Shown: positions 45,748 to 55,689, counted from the stretch's first letter. The stretch is 64,000 nt of DNA from Anodontia alba (GCA_964016985.1 OZ024833.1:60711463-60775462); one strand, 5' to 3'. Translations and numbers: made by a program. Notes: generated by a model from the letters alone, not told the origin.

Positions 45748-45961
45748 TTAACCCTTGTCCTGCTGAGCCCGGATATACCCTGTCTTTACAAACAGTGTAG
45801 ATCCAGATCAGTTGGCTTCTGAAGAAGCCAACTGATCTGGATCTGCACTGTTTGCCATTAAGTATGTGAATTTGTATCAACAAACTGGATCAAGTAATCT
45901 GATTGGCTGAAAATTGGAAGTAGGCGTGGCATCTTAATTTATTCAGCAGGACAAGGGTTAA
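45748..45961. mobile_element. TTAA MITE, family A
   Basis: TTAA at both ends, termini CCCTTGTCCTGCTGAG and TTCAGCAGGACAAGGG. The palindrome GATCAGTTGGCTTCTGAAG is perfect over about 60 bp. Confidence 0.85.
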
Positions 45962-46084
45962 GCCTGTTGCATGCAAATATTAGCAGATGACTTTTTTTTT
46001 TGTTTGTTTCAGTACATGTATTTAAGGCTTTGTATTTCAGTTGAATAGTCCTTGAAAAATCCCTTATGTGATTGCATTAAACAT

Positions 46085-46341
46085 TAACCCATTGTATACT
46101 GAATAGACTCTCCCACACTATATATCAGAAGAGTCCAATTTCAACTTAAGTTACGTCTGGCTATGAAATTTACATATTCCCAGAGAAAAATGGTTTAAAC
46201 TATATGCAAACAGTGGAGACCCTGATCAGACACCGCATTCTGCAGCAGACCCTGATCAGACCCGCATTCTGCAGCATCTGATCTGGGTCTGCACTGTTTG
46301 CCAATTACCCGTTTATGGGTCTCCCAACTGTAATGGGTTAA
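46085..46341. mobile_element. TTAA MITE, family D, internally duplicated
   Basis: TTAACCCATTGTATACTGAA start and CTGTAATGGGTTAA end. The core AGACCCTGATCAGAC.CCGCA is duplicated (46217 and 46247). Confidence 0.65.
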
Positions 46342-46377
46342 AGCCTCTTTCCTGTCAAGATATTTTCGTGTTTTGTG

Positions 46378-46603
46378 GAGCGCTGTGGTGCAGTGGTAAA
46401 GCGTCGGACTCGAGATCGATAGGTACCGGGTTCGATCCCCACTAACAGCAAGTGTTGTTTCCTTGAGCAAGAGACTTTATCCACATTGCTTAGTACTGGT
46501 TTCTACCCAGGAAAAAAGAGGGCCACATGGAAGATTAGTACTAGATTACTAAATGTGTTACCCTCTATAATTAAGGTCGATTATTATTATTATTATTATT
46601 ATT
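46378..46603 (+). mobile_element. third tRNA-derived SINE, (ATT)n tail
   Basis: GCGCTGTGGTGCAGTGGTAA (A box), then TACCGGGTTCGATCCCC (B box, about 46427-46442). A non-tRNA body with CCTTGAGCAAGAGACTTTAT and CCACATTGCTTAG follows, ending in (ATT)n. The body and tail argue against a true tRNA gene. Confidence 0.75.
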
Positions 46604-46805
46604 TGGTGAAGGGAGGGTAAATCACAGCAACTCGTTTTCACCCTTAGAATGCCACTCTATAAGCTACGGAGATTTTTAAATATTCATGGCCGGAAACTTT
46701 TGCAACTTTGTCTTTGCCTTGCAAGAGTCATGAACATTGCATGCACATGACAAAAAATTAGTTGACAATGTTCAAATAACATTCTATGTGTATGTCACAT
46801 CATAA

Positions 46806-46981
46806 ACTCTTAAGCATCAAGCAAAGTTTATAGCAGGAAACATTCTAATTTTTTTTTATTATTCAAAGAAAATAAGCAGACAATTCACATAAAGTGTCAA
46901 GAATTATTTTCTTTGAAAAAAAAAAAAAAAATAAATAAAAATGTTGTCTGCTGCAGCTGTGGTTCGCCCTTTAAGGGTTAA
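46806..46981. mobile_element. TTAA MITE, family B (left end decayed)
   Basis: Right CGCCCTTTAAGGGTTAA. The arms contain ATAAGCAGACAATTCACAT and ATGTTGTCTGCTGCAG. Confidence 0.55.
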
Positions 46982-47012
46982 AATAAAATAATATCACTTG
47001 ATTGTTGCCAAC

Positions 47013-47225
47013 TAGATTTGTCATGCTGGATAAATTAAAGATGCCATGCCCACTTCTAATTTTCAGCCAATCAGATTACTTGATCCAGATTGTGGATATG
47101 AAATCACATACTGAATGGAAAACAGTGCAGATCCAGATCAGTTGGCTTCTTCAGAAGCCAAGTGATCTGGATCTAAACTGTTTGCAAAGGAAGGGTATAT
47201 CTGGGCTCAGCAGGACTAGGGTTAA
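47013..47225. mobile_element. TTAA MITE, family A (left end decayed)
   Basis: Left TTTGTCATGCTGGATAAATT lacks the outer TTAACCC. The right end is CTCAGCAGGACTAGGGTTAA. Palindrome centred near 47150. Confidence 0.65.
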
Positions 47226-47601
47226 CCTATAATGCCATAGTCTGAATGCTTAGCACCAGCAGATGATATTCTCCAAGATTTTTAGCTCACCTCAATACAA
47301 AGTGCTTTAGGTGAGCTATTGTGGTCAATCAATGTCCGTCTTCTGTCATGTGGCATAAACAATTTGCTTTAAAAGCCTACTCCTCCTACACCCCAGGGCC
47401 ATTAGACTCAAAACTTGGTACGAAACATCAGGGGGACTTGTAGATCAAAAATAGCTAAAATCGTTCCGATCAGAAATCCAAGATGGCCATCATCTTGAAA
47501 CTCTATTTTGCGTTTATCTTCTCCTGAACTGAAAGGCCAATTCTTGGAATCTGATGGGAAGTATCGCGGCAACTTGCAGATCAAAAATAGCTAAAAGCAA
47601 T

Positions 47602-47849
47602 CAGGGCCCAGTTGTTCAAAGCGTCGTTAGCTTAACGAGCTCGTTAAGGGTTATTTCGTTAACTGTTTTAGCGGATTCAATATACAATATTTTGATATTT
47701 TTTGCTGAAAAAATGTGAGTAGCTTTTGCACTGCAAAAGCTACTCACATTTTTTCAGCAAAAAATTTCAGCATATTTGCGTATCACTCGATTAAAATTTT
47801 AACGAATCGTTAACTAACGACATCGTTAGCTTTGAACAACTGGGCCCTG
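47602..47849. mobile_element. MITE with CAGGGCCCAGTTGTTCAAAG ends
   Basis: Left CAGGGCCCAGTTGTTCAAAG and right CTTTGAACAACTGGGCCCTG are exact inverted repeats, extended by CGTTAGC/GCTAACG-like inner arms. A perfect inner hairpin (TTTTTTGCTGAAAAAATGTG, AGTAGCTTTTGCA) is centred near 47731. Confidence 0.85.
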
Positions 47850-48122
47850 ATTGGTAATCCAAAATGGCCACCATGCACCCATCTTGAAAATCCATTCTGC
47901 GCTTCTTCTGAACTGAAAGGCCAGTTGACTCGAAGCTTGGTAGGAAGTATTGGGACAAGTAGATCAAATATACATGTAGCTAAAATTGTTCCAGTGGAAA
48001 ATATTTTACCCTTTGTCTCCTGAACTGAAAGGTCAGTTGACTCCAAACTTGGAAGGAAATATCGGGGAACATGTAGATCAAAAGTAGTTAAAATGGTTTC
48101 GGTCGAAAATCCAAGATGGCCA

Positions 48123-48715
48123 TGTTACGAGCCAGGCGTAACGAGAAAGAAATGAAAGTGAAACCAGCAACAAGCTTTAAATTATTAACAATATTTATTC
48201 ACAAAAAAATAAGACAAGATTCAAAACAAAATAATGTAAGTAAACAGTACCTTTCAAGTTTATGTCACAAAGTCCCTCTGAAATAATCCATGAGAATTTA
48301 TAAAACAAATCCTTTGAATATCAGTTTCTGATCCCACAATTTAATGTTCCTGAATTCAGAATTTAAGGCCAGAATGAATAAAATAGTAAAGTAGTCCAGT
48401 ATAGAATAATTTCCAGTGAAAGTATACAAAGATGCCCAGATGAAAATCCACTCTCCCTATACAACATCAAAGAAGGCTCCAGAAAAAGAACCCACTACAA
48501 GCATCCCCCACTTTCCAGTTCCAATCAAGAAACTTCTAAATCTTCCATGACATTCCAAAAACAACTCAGTCCAGAATCAAGGACGTAAACATCATGTTAT
48601 TGTAAACATGTTGAACATTTCAGAAAGTTATTTTTGGAAACATAGTAAATAAAGCTATTTATGGAAACATAGTAAACATGTTGTTTAAAACAATTGAACA
48701 CCCTGTTATATAACA
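48123..48715 (-). repeat. 3' LTR
   Basis: On the minus strand it runs from TGTTATATAACAGGG to GGCTCGTAACA. An AATAAA lies at 48199-48194, about 70 nt from the LTR's 3' edge, positioned to end transcripts. Confidence 0.95.
48194..48199 (-). promoter_or_regulatory. polyadenylation signal in 3' LTR
   Basis: AATAAA on the minus strand in TGAATAAATATTG. Position fits the R region; inferred from sequence only. Confidence 0.45.
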
Positions 48716-48727
48716 CTTCCCCTCTTC
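48716..48727 (-). other. polypurine tract
   Basis: On the minus strand GAAGAGGGGAAG directly abuts the 3' LTR, the expected plus-strand primer of reverse transcription. Confidence 0.85.
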
Positions 48728-48851
48728 AGGGAAAAGAAAGATTTATGTAATAAAGCTTTCTTTTGCCATAAAATTATCATAAAATAAAATACTGATAAAG
48801 GCAATTATTATCTTATATACAGCAAGTTACAGGAAACCACAGATCAAGACA

Positions 48852-51800
48852 TCATGCTCTGGACAAGGCATCAGGAATAATATTATCTTTTCCCCTGATA
48901 TGCCTGATGTCAAGATTGTATTCCTGTAACAACAGACTCCATCTGAGCAACCTCTGGTTCTTGTTTTTCATTTTATGGATGAAAGTCAGTGGATTGTGAT
49001 CGCTGAAAACAACAATAGGCGAGGATGAAGAAGTTAGATAAACGTCAAAATGTTGAAGTGCAAGAATGAGAGACAAACATTCTTTCTGTACTGTAGAATA
49101 ATTCTTTTGATGTTTGTTAAACTTTTTGGAAAAGTAACAAACTGGATGATCCACACCATTGTCATCCTCTTGCAGCAATACACCACCTGCACCAACATCA
49201 CTCGCATCCACTGCTAGCTTGAATTCTTTATTAAAATTTGGTGCCAAGAGAACCGGCTCACTTCTCAGTATGGCTTTCAGTTTATCAAAGGCATTCTGAC
49301 AATCACTGGTCCACTTAAACCTCATTCTTTTACTAAGTAAATTAGTCAGTGGCTCAGCAATGACAGAAAAATTATTACAGAATTTTCTGTAATAACCGGC
49401 CATACCAAGAAACCTCATCAGTTGTCTTTTGCATGTGGGCACCGGAAAATTTGAAATAGCTTCAACTTTAGCCTCTATAGGTTTAACCTGACCATGACCC
49501 ACAACATGTCCTAGAAATGTTAAAGTTGCATGACAGAATTCACTTTTAGCAAGGTTTATTGTCAATTTTGCTTCACTTAGTTTATCAAAGAATGCTTTGA
49601 TAGTTCCAAGATGGTGATTCCATTCATCACTGTATATGATGGCATCATCGATGTAAGCATCGCAATGCTCAATTCCAGCTATTATGGTGTTGATTAAGCG
49701 TTGAAATGTTGCCGGAGAGTTTTTCATTCCGAAAGGCATTACTTTATAGTGATATAATCCATCAGGAGTAACAAATGCTGAGACCTCTTTGGCTCTTTCT
49801 GTGAGAGGAATTTGCCAAAATCCTTTCAGAAGATCAAATTTAGTTATATATTTTGAATTTCCAACTTTGTCAATACAGTCATCCATTCTTGGTATGGGAA
49901 AAGTGTCTGTTTTACTCAAATTATTGACCTTCCTGTAATCGGTGCACATCCGATATGTTCCATCAGGTTTTGGCACAAGAATGCAAGGTGAACTCCATTC
50001 ACTTTGACTTGGTTCAATAAAATCATTGTCCAGCAAATACTGAATTTCCTCCTTAAGATATTTTTGTTTTGTTGGGTTCATTCTATATGGATGTTGTTTG
50101 ACAGGTTGTGAGTCCTCAACATTCACATCATGATAAATTTTGTCAGTCCTTGTAGGAATGTCTGGAAATAAGTGTTCATATTGATAAATTAAATGTTTCA
50201 TTTCTTTTCTTTGGACTGGATCTAGGTGTGAAAGTTTCTGGTCGAGATCCTTTAGAATGTCAGAATTCTGAAGTTTTGATGACGCAGGATCAGATTTGGT
50301 CAAGTTTATGTCTTCAGAGTTCATTTCACTTTGTTCTTGAGGGACCGAACTAACAACACTTATTGGTGTAACAGAAGAGCTATCCCTATCTATGTATTGT
50401 TTAAGCATGTTAACATGACATAATTGTTTTTGTTTGCGTCTCCCAGGAGTGTTAACAATGTAATTTACATCACTTATCTGTTTATCTACAGTGTAAGGGC
50501 CGTAATACCTGGCTTGCAATGGTTTGCCAGGAATAGGCAAAAGAGCAAGTACCCTGTCTCCAGGCATGAATTTTCTTTCTTTTGCATTTCTATCATACCA
50601 ACGTTTCATTTTCCTTTGTGCTGACTTAAGATTGGTCCGAGCAGCTTCACAAGCTCTAGACAGTCTGTCTTTAAAATCTGATACATATTGAAGTAAGTTC
50701 AGAGAACTGTCATCATTTGAGAGAAATTTCTCTTTCAAAAGTTTCAAAGGTCCACGCACAGTGTGGCCAAATACCAGCTCAAATGGGCTGAAACCAAGAG
50801 ATTCCTGAACAGATTCTCTAACAGCGAACAACAACAAATGGATGCCCTCATCCCAATCTTTTTCAGTATCAAAGCAGTATGATCTGATCATATTTTTCAG
50901 TGTCTGATGAAATCTTTCAAGGGCACCTTGACTTTCAGGATGATAAGGTGACGATTTATATTGAGTAATGCCCAACTCATGCATGACCTGCTGAAAAATT
51001 CCAGACATGAAATTTGAGCCCTGATCCGACTGAACAGACTTTGGGAGACCTACAAATGTAAAAAACTTTACCAAAGCCTTAACAATGTTCTTAGTTTTAA
51101 TATTCCTAAGTGGAATGGCTTCTGGGAAACGTGTAGAAGCACACATTATAGTGAGAAGATATTCATTACCTGACTTTGTTTTGGGCAAGGGACCAACACA
51201 GTCAATAATTATTCTGCTAAAAGGTTCATCAAAAGCAGGAATGGGCTGTAAATGAGCTTTTGGTATTGTCTGATTGGGTTTTCCTACCATCTGACAAGTA
51301 TGGCAAGATTTACAAAACTGAGAAACGTCAGATTTTAACCCTGGCCAGTAAAAATGGTTAAGAATTTTGTGATAGGTCTTATTTACACCTAAATGACCTG
51401 ACATGGGAGTCTCATGGGCCAAGTTCAAAATTTCAGGGCGATAAACCCTTGGAACCACTATTTGGTGGTTAACAGTCCACTCGTCTTCTGCTGAGACATC
51501 AGGAGGACGCCATTTTCTCATTAAAATGTCATTTTTGACATAAAAACAGACTGGGACCTGATCTATTTCTTTCTCATCTAAAGCCCTTTCAAGCAAAGGC
51601 AAAATTTCAGGATCATTATGCTGTTTCTTGCAAAGTTGTGACCTTGACACCAAGTCATGTCCTTGACCTTGGTCATTTAATATTGAAGAGTAATAACTGG
51701 ACTCTGACTTGTCACGTAACTCCGTCTGTTTGTCAGACAGGCTGGATGAAAGAGAATTTGTAATCTCATGTTTAAAAGACTGACCCAAAAAGGTATCAGT

Positions 51801-53597
51801 TAAATCAATGTCCCCATCATTCTGTTTTGCTTTCCTTGCCATGGCCCTTGTAACGGCACATGATGGATAAAGATCAGGGATTTCCTGCTCAATGGGATCA
51901 GATGGCTGATCAATACAAGGTGTGTTAGTTAAAAGTGGGTTTACCACAACCTTATCTCCTGCTAAGTCATTGCCTAACAGTAAATGAACACCTTTAAAAG
52001 GTAAAGAAGGTCGAATACCGACAGCCACTAAACCAGTTACCAAGTCTGAGGATAAATAAATGTTATGAAGAGGAACATTAACAAATCCACACTCTACACC
52101 CTGAATAAGGACACTTGTCCCAGAAGAAGTCTTCTCAGAAAAAGGCAGAGTATCTGCTAAAATAAGGGATTGAGAAGCTCCAGTATCTCGTAAGATTTTA
52201 ATTGGGGTAGACTGGGCATAGTCACTATTTAGTGACACAAAACCATCTGATAAGAATGGTTCATAAATCTCCATAACAAAATCAGTCTCAGGCCTTTCGG
52301 TCTGGATAGGATCTTCCTCCTTAACACATGACTGTGGTTTTGACTGTAAAGAGGTAAGCCCAGTAGGTTTAAGCCCCTCTTGTTTTTCTTTCTTTCTTTT
52401 CAAATGTAAACATTCAGATATAATATGACCTGTCCTTTTGCAATAATTGCAAATCGGTTGAGATAAGGGATTTTGATCTTTATTTTCACCAGAAGATTTG
52501 GGTTTAGGAGTAAATGTTTGGCTATAATTGCCAGATGGATTACTGGGACTATGTTTGGATCCTGAATGTGGGAAAAATGGTCTTCTAGAGGGATTTGACT
52601 TATTAATAAAGGAAACTTTATGTGTTAAAGCATAATCGTCTGCAAGTCTAGCTGCAGCTTCCAAAGTTTCAACCTGTTTCTCATCTAAAAAGGACTTAAT
52701 GTCTGAATTTATGCACCTTTTGAACTCCTCTACAAGCATGAGCTGCCTAAGTTTTTCATGATTAGAGCCAATTTTCTTTGAAGAGCACCACCTATCAAAT
52801 AGCTGTTCTTTAGTTCTAGCAAATTCTACATGGGTCTGCTCATTTTCTTTCTTACAGTTCCTAAATTTTTGCCTATAAGCCTCAGGGACCAACTCATAAG
52901 CCTTAAGAATTAATTCCTTTACAGTATCATAACTGGAGCTCTGCTCGACAGTCAGCTGAGTATAAATTTCTCGAGCCTTCCCAATTATAACACTTTGCAA
53001 AAGCAAGGTCCAATGCTCCTTTGGCCATTTTAAATTTTCTGCAACTTTTTCAAAATGAAGAAAATATTTGTCAACCTCTTTTTCCTGAAATGGAGGAACT
53101 AATCTGATGTGTTTCGTAACATCAAAATGAACGCCAAAGTCTAAAGGTTGCCGTTTTACTGTCATAGTTTGCATTTCTAATTCTTTTATTCTTAAACTGA
53201 ATTGTCTCTCTTTATCTTTTTCTTCTTTTTCTAATTTTTCTTTCTGAATTCTTTCTTCCATTTCTATTCTTTCTTTCTGCATTTGTCTTTCTTGTTCAAT
53301 TTTAAATTTTTCTTGCTCTAATCTTAATTTCTCAAGTTCAATTTGTTTCTGAATCTCAAGTTCTCGCATTTGCAAACCTGTCTGCGTAACGATAACAAGA
53401 GACAAAGCAGAAGAATCAAGTATTTCCTGCTCAACCAAAAATTGAACCAAAATATTTTTTATTTCCTGTTTTAGCATTGACTTGTTGACACTAGTCAATT
53501 CATAGTGAGCAGCAATATCCAACAAATCTGACTTTTTGGCCAAATTTAACAGCTCCTGCGAGGGTGCAGCAATAAAAGCTTGAAGGTCAAATGACAT
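48852..53597 (-). CDS. Gag-Pol polyprotein (Gmr1-like; integrase before RT)
   Basis: One open frame of 1581 residues; Gag and Pol are fused with no frameshift or stop. Order seen: a SAP-like N-terminus (about 10-60); a long Glu/Lys/Gln coiled coil (about 75-145); a SCAN-like Gag segment (about 238-330); a CCHC knuckle, C-x2-C-x4-H-x4-C (383-396); aspartic protease DTGAS (Asp471). Integrase follows, with His728/His735 and Cys765/Cys768, then Asp799, Asp858 and Glu894 (DD35E) and a GPY module (YYGPYTV, 1031-1037). Then come RT with YIDD (1315-1318) and RNase H (Asp1464, DASD; ending PDALSRA). All catalytic residues are present. The start at 53597 is the first Met, about 208 nt past the primer site. 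Integrase upstream of RT is typical of the Gmr1 group, and the vertebrate SCAN domain is thought to derive from such a Gag. Confidence 0.95.
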   Translation of the reverse strand: MSFDLQAFIAAPSQELLNLAKKSDLLDIAAHYELTSVNKSMLKQEIKNILVQFLVEQEILDSSALSLVIVTQTGLQMRELEIQKQIELEKLRLEQEKFKIEQERQMQKERIEMEERIQKEKLEKEEKDKERQFSLRIKELEMQTMTVKRQPLDFGVHFDVTKHIRLVPPFQEKEVDKYFLHFEKVAENLKWPKEHWTLLLQSVIIGKAREIYTQLTVEQSSSYDTVKELILKAYELVPEAYRQKFRNCKKENEQTHVEFARTKEQLFDRWCSSKKIGSNHEKLRQLMLVEEFKRCINSDIKSFLDEKQVETLEAAARLADDYALTHKVSFINKSNPSRRPFFPHSGSKHSPSNPSGNYSQTFTPKPKSSGENKDQNPLSQPICNYCKRTGHIISECLHLKRKKEKQEGLKPTGLTSLQSKPQSCVKEEDPIQTERPETDFVMEIYEPFLSDGFVSLNSDYAQSTPIKILRDTGASQSLILADTLPFSEKTSSGTSVLIQGVECGFVNVPLHNIYLSSDLVTGLVAVGIRPSLPFKGVHLLLGNDLAGDKVVVNPLLTNTPCIDQPSDPIEQEIPDLYPSCAVTRAMARKAKQNDGDIDLTDTFLGQSFKHEITNSLSSSLSDKQTELRDKSESSYYSSILNDQGQGHDLVSRSQLCKKQHNDPEILPLLERALDEKEIDQVPVCFYVKNDILMRKWRPPDVSAEDEWTVNHQIVVPRVYRPEILNLAHETPMSGHLGVNKTYHKILNHFYWPGLKSDVSQFCKSCHTCQMVGKPNQTIPKAHLQPIPAFDEPFSRIIIDCVGPLPKTKSGNEYLLTIMCASTRFPEAIPLRNIKTKNIVKALVKFFTFVGLPKSVQSDQGSNFMSGIFQQVMHELGITQYKSSPYHPESQGALERFHQTLKNMIRSYCFDTEKDWDEGIHLLLFAVRESVQESLGFSPFELVFGHTVRGPLKLLKEKFLSNDDSSLNLLQYVSDFKDRLSRACEAARTNLKSAQRKMKRWYDRNAKERKFMPGDRVLALLPIPGKPLQARYYGPYTVDKQISDVNYIVNTPGRRKQKQLCHVNMLKQYIDRDSSSVTPISVVSSVPQEQSEMNSEDINLTKSDPASSKLQNSDILKDLDQKLSHLDPVQRKEMKHLIYQYEHLFPDIPTRTDKIYHDVNVEDSQPVKQHPYRMNPTKQKYLKEEIQYLLDNDFIEPSQSEWSSPCILVPKPDGTYRMCTDYRKVNNLSKTDTFPIPRMDDCIDKVGNSKYITKFDLLKGFWQIPLTERAKEVSAFVTPDGLYHYKVMPFGMKNSPATFQRLINTIIAGIEHCDAYIDDAIIYSDEWNHHLGTIKAFFDKLSEAKLTINLAKSEFCHATLTFLGHVVGHGQVKPIEAKVEAISNFPVPTCKRQLMRFLGMAGYYRKFCNNFSVIAEPLTNLLSKRMRFKWTSDCQNAFDKLKAILRSEPVLLAPNFNKEFKLAVDASDVGAGGVLLQEDDNGVDHPVCYFSKKFNKHQKNYSTVQKECLSLILALQHFDVYLTSSSSPIVVFSDHNPLTFIHKMKNKNQRLLRWSLLLQEYNLDIRHIRGKDNIIPDALSRA

Positions 53598-53805
53598 GAT
53601 TGCTTTTTGCTGGTTTTATCAAGTAAATTTGTCGATCAGAGTTTATTTGTTGATATTTTTCAAAAGTCAATACTTTTTTATTTATTTACTTATATTTTTT
53701 GAAAGTCAGTACTTGTTTTATAGCAATCAAATATTTTTTTCTTTAAAAATCAATATTTGTTTTCTTTAAAAAGCTCAAACTTGTTTTAGCTCAAGAAAAT
53801 GTTCG
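53598..53805 (-). other. retrotransposon 5' leader
   Basis: The untranslated leader between primer site and gag. It holds three related iterations of a TATTGATTTT/AAAGAAAA-type AT-rich unit. It may contain packaging signals, but none is recognisable. Confidence 0.5.
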
Positions 53806-53823
53806 ATCGCGGACGAGCCCCCA
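53806..53823 (-). other. primer binding site, tRNA-Pro type
   Basis: Minus strand TGGGGGCTCGTCCGCGAT. It matches the complement of the tRNA-Pro 3' end in 17 of 18 positions and lies 5 nt inside the 5' LTR edge. Confidence 0.8.
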
Positions 53824-53828
53824 ATTTC

Positions 53829-54421
53829 TGTTACGAGCCAGGCGTAACGAGAAAGAAATGAAAGTGAAACCAGCAACAAGCTTTAAATTATTAACAATAT
53901 TTATTCACAAAAAAATAAGACAAGATTCAAAACAAAATAATGTAAGTAAACAGTACCTTTCAAGTTTATGTCACAAAGTCCCTCTGAAATAATCCATGAG
54001 AATTTATAAAACAAATCCTTTGAATATCAGTTTCTGATCCCACAATTTAATGTTCCTGAATTCAGAATTTAAGGCCAGAATGAATAAAATAGTAAAGTAG
54101 TCCAGTATAGAATAATTTCCAGTGAAAGTATACAAAGATGCCCAGATGAAAATCCACTCTCCCTATACAACATCAAAGAAGGCTCCAGAAAAAGAACCCA
54201 CTACAAGCATCCCCCACTTTCCAGTTCCAATCAAGAAACTTCTAAATCTTCCATGACATTCCAAAAACAACTCAGTCCAGAATCAAGGACGTAAACATCA
54301 TGTTATTGTAAACATGTTGAACATTCCAGAAAGTTATTTTTGGAAACATAGTAAATAAAGCTATTTATGGAAACATAGTAAACATGTTGTTTAAAACAAT
54401 TGAACACCCTGTTATATAACA
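53829..54421 (-). repeat. 5' LTR
   Basis: Identical to the 3' LTR except one base at 54326. Drives minus-strand transcription of gag-pol. Confidence 0.95.
54003..54008 (-). promoter_or_regulatory. TATA-like box in 5' LTR
   Basis: TATAAA on the minus strand (GTTTTATAAATTCTC). It sits about 100 nt upstream of the AATAAA copy in this LTR, a plausible U3/R layout. The TATATAAC at the LTR start is an alternative. Confidence 0.35.
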
Positions 54422-55476
54422 GCCACCATTGCTGCCATCTTGGATATCTATTTTGAACTTTTCCTGAACCGAAAGGCCAGTGAACTTGGAAACTTGGTAG
54501 GAAGTATCGGGACATTTTGTAGATCAAAAATAGCTAAAATTGTTCTGATCTGAAATCGAGGATGGCCTCCACAGCCACCATCGTGAAAATCTATATCGAA
54601 CTCTTGAAACGAGAGGCCAATATTGACTTGAAACTTGGTAGGAAGTTTTAGGATGACTTGCAGATCAAAAACAGCTAAAATCATTCTGATTGGAAATCCA
54701 AGATGGTCGCCATGATCACTATCTTCTGAATCTATTTGGAACTTCTCCTTCTGAACCAAAATGCCAATCAACTTGAAACTTGGTAGAACATATAAGGGTG
54801 ACTTGTAGATCAAAAATAGCTAAAATTGTTCTGATCGGAAATTCAAGATGGCGTCCACGGTCACCATCTTGAAAATCTATTTTGAACTGAATCTGTTAAC
54901 AGGAAGGCCAGCTGACTCTTAACTTGATAGGAAGTATAGAGGTTACTTGTAGATCAAAATTAGCTAAAATCATTCTGATTGGAAATCCAAGATGACTGCC
55001 ATTGCTGCCATCTTGAAAATCTATATTGAGCTTCTTCTCTTGAACTGAAAGGCCATTTGACTCGAAACTTGTCTGGTAATCATGTGAATGATACAGGGCC
55101 ATCTTAGCCCTCTTGTGTTTTTTTTTTATTTTTTAGAAAAAATAAGGCTTTATTTTTTTATGTTAATCAGCTGTCTGGTGGATGATTCACATGAAATGTC
55201 AAACTTTATTTTCTGAGAAATTAAAAAAAAAATTATAAAAAAAAAATAGAATATCACCTGTTGCTGTTCTATCTGGTGATTTGCACACTAATTGTCAACT
55301 GCAGCATTTATATTGGCAATTTTCTAGCTAGAAGTAAATTTAACAGACAACAGATGAATAGTATTTTTCTTATTTTTTATTTTCGTGGAAAGTATTTAGG
55401 TGAAATCCAGTTTTTTAAGATGAAATGTAACCTCATGTCTTATCTTGTTTTACACTGTTGTTTTGATTCATGGTAT

Positions 55477-55689
55477 TTAATCTTTACAGCTCTCTGGGTT
55501 AATTCAGCAGACAACAAGTTGAAGATATTTTGCTTATTTTTCCCAGAAAACAGGATTTGACATTTCATGCAAAATTATCTCCATTGGAGACAATTTGCAC
55601 GAAATGTCATTTCTTTTTCCTGGGAAAAATAAGAAATTTATTTCAAAATGTCATCTGCGGAAAATTATACCCAGAGTGCTAAGTGTTAA
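55477..55689. mobile_element. TTAA MITE, family C
   Basis: TTAATCTTTACAGCTCTCTG start; arms TTTTTCCCAGAAAACAGG and TTTTTCCTGGGAAAAATAAG; end CCAGAGTGCTAAGTGTTAA. It lies about 260 bp before GALNT exon 2. Confidence 0.7.

Larger units (their letters stand above)
48123..54421 (-). mobile_element. complete Gmr1-like Ty3/gypsy LTR retrotransposon
   Basis: A 6299-bp element in antisense to the GALNT gene, inside its first coding intron. Seen: two 593-bp LTRs with TG...CA ends, one mismatch between them (48620 T / 54326 C), and 4-bp flanks GCCA at 48119-48122 and 54422-54425. It also has a primer site beside the 5' LTR, a purine tract beside the 3' LTR and one intact gag-pol frame with no env. Integrase precedes RT, opposite to ordinary Ty3/gypsy elements. 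Known: this copia-like order within Ty3/gypsy defines the Gmr1 group. Inferred: a very recent insertion, structurally able to transpose. Confidence 0.95.
47280..55115 (+). mobile_element. composite AAGATGGCC-array element, split by an LTR retrotransposon
   Basis: It starts TTTTTAGCTCACCTCAATAC and TGGTCAATCAATGTCCGTC, as does the copy at 61013. Tandem units follow to 48122 and resume at 54422 with CACCATTGCTGCCATCTTGG, ending near TTAGCCCTCTTGTG. The 6.3-kb retrotransposon and one hairpin MITE (47602-47849) are inserted in it. In the retrotransposon's absence the array would span only about 1.5 kb. Confidence 0.7.

Noticed and set aside
46378..46450. tRNA gene
   Set aside because: The A and B boxes are present, but a SINE body and (ATT)n tail follow and the clover-leaf stems do not close well.
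50424..50624. Plus-strand gene within the retrotransposon
   Set aside because: Antisense shadow of the integrase-to-RT region of gag-pol.
48123..54421. Endogenous retrovirus with env
   Set aside because: RNase H ends 130 bp from the 3' LTR; there is no room for an envelope gene and no membrane-protein frame.
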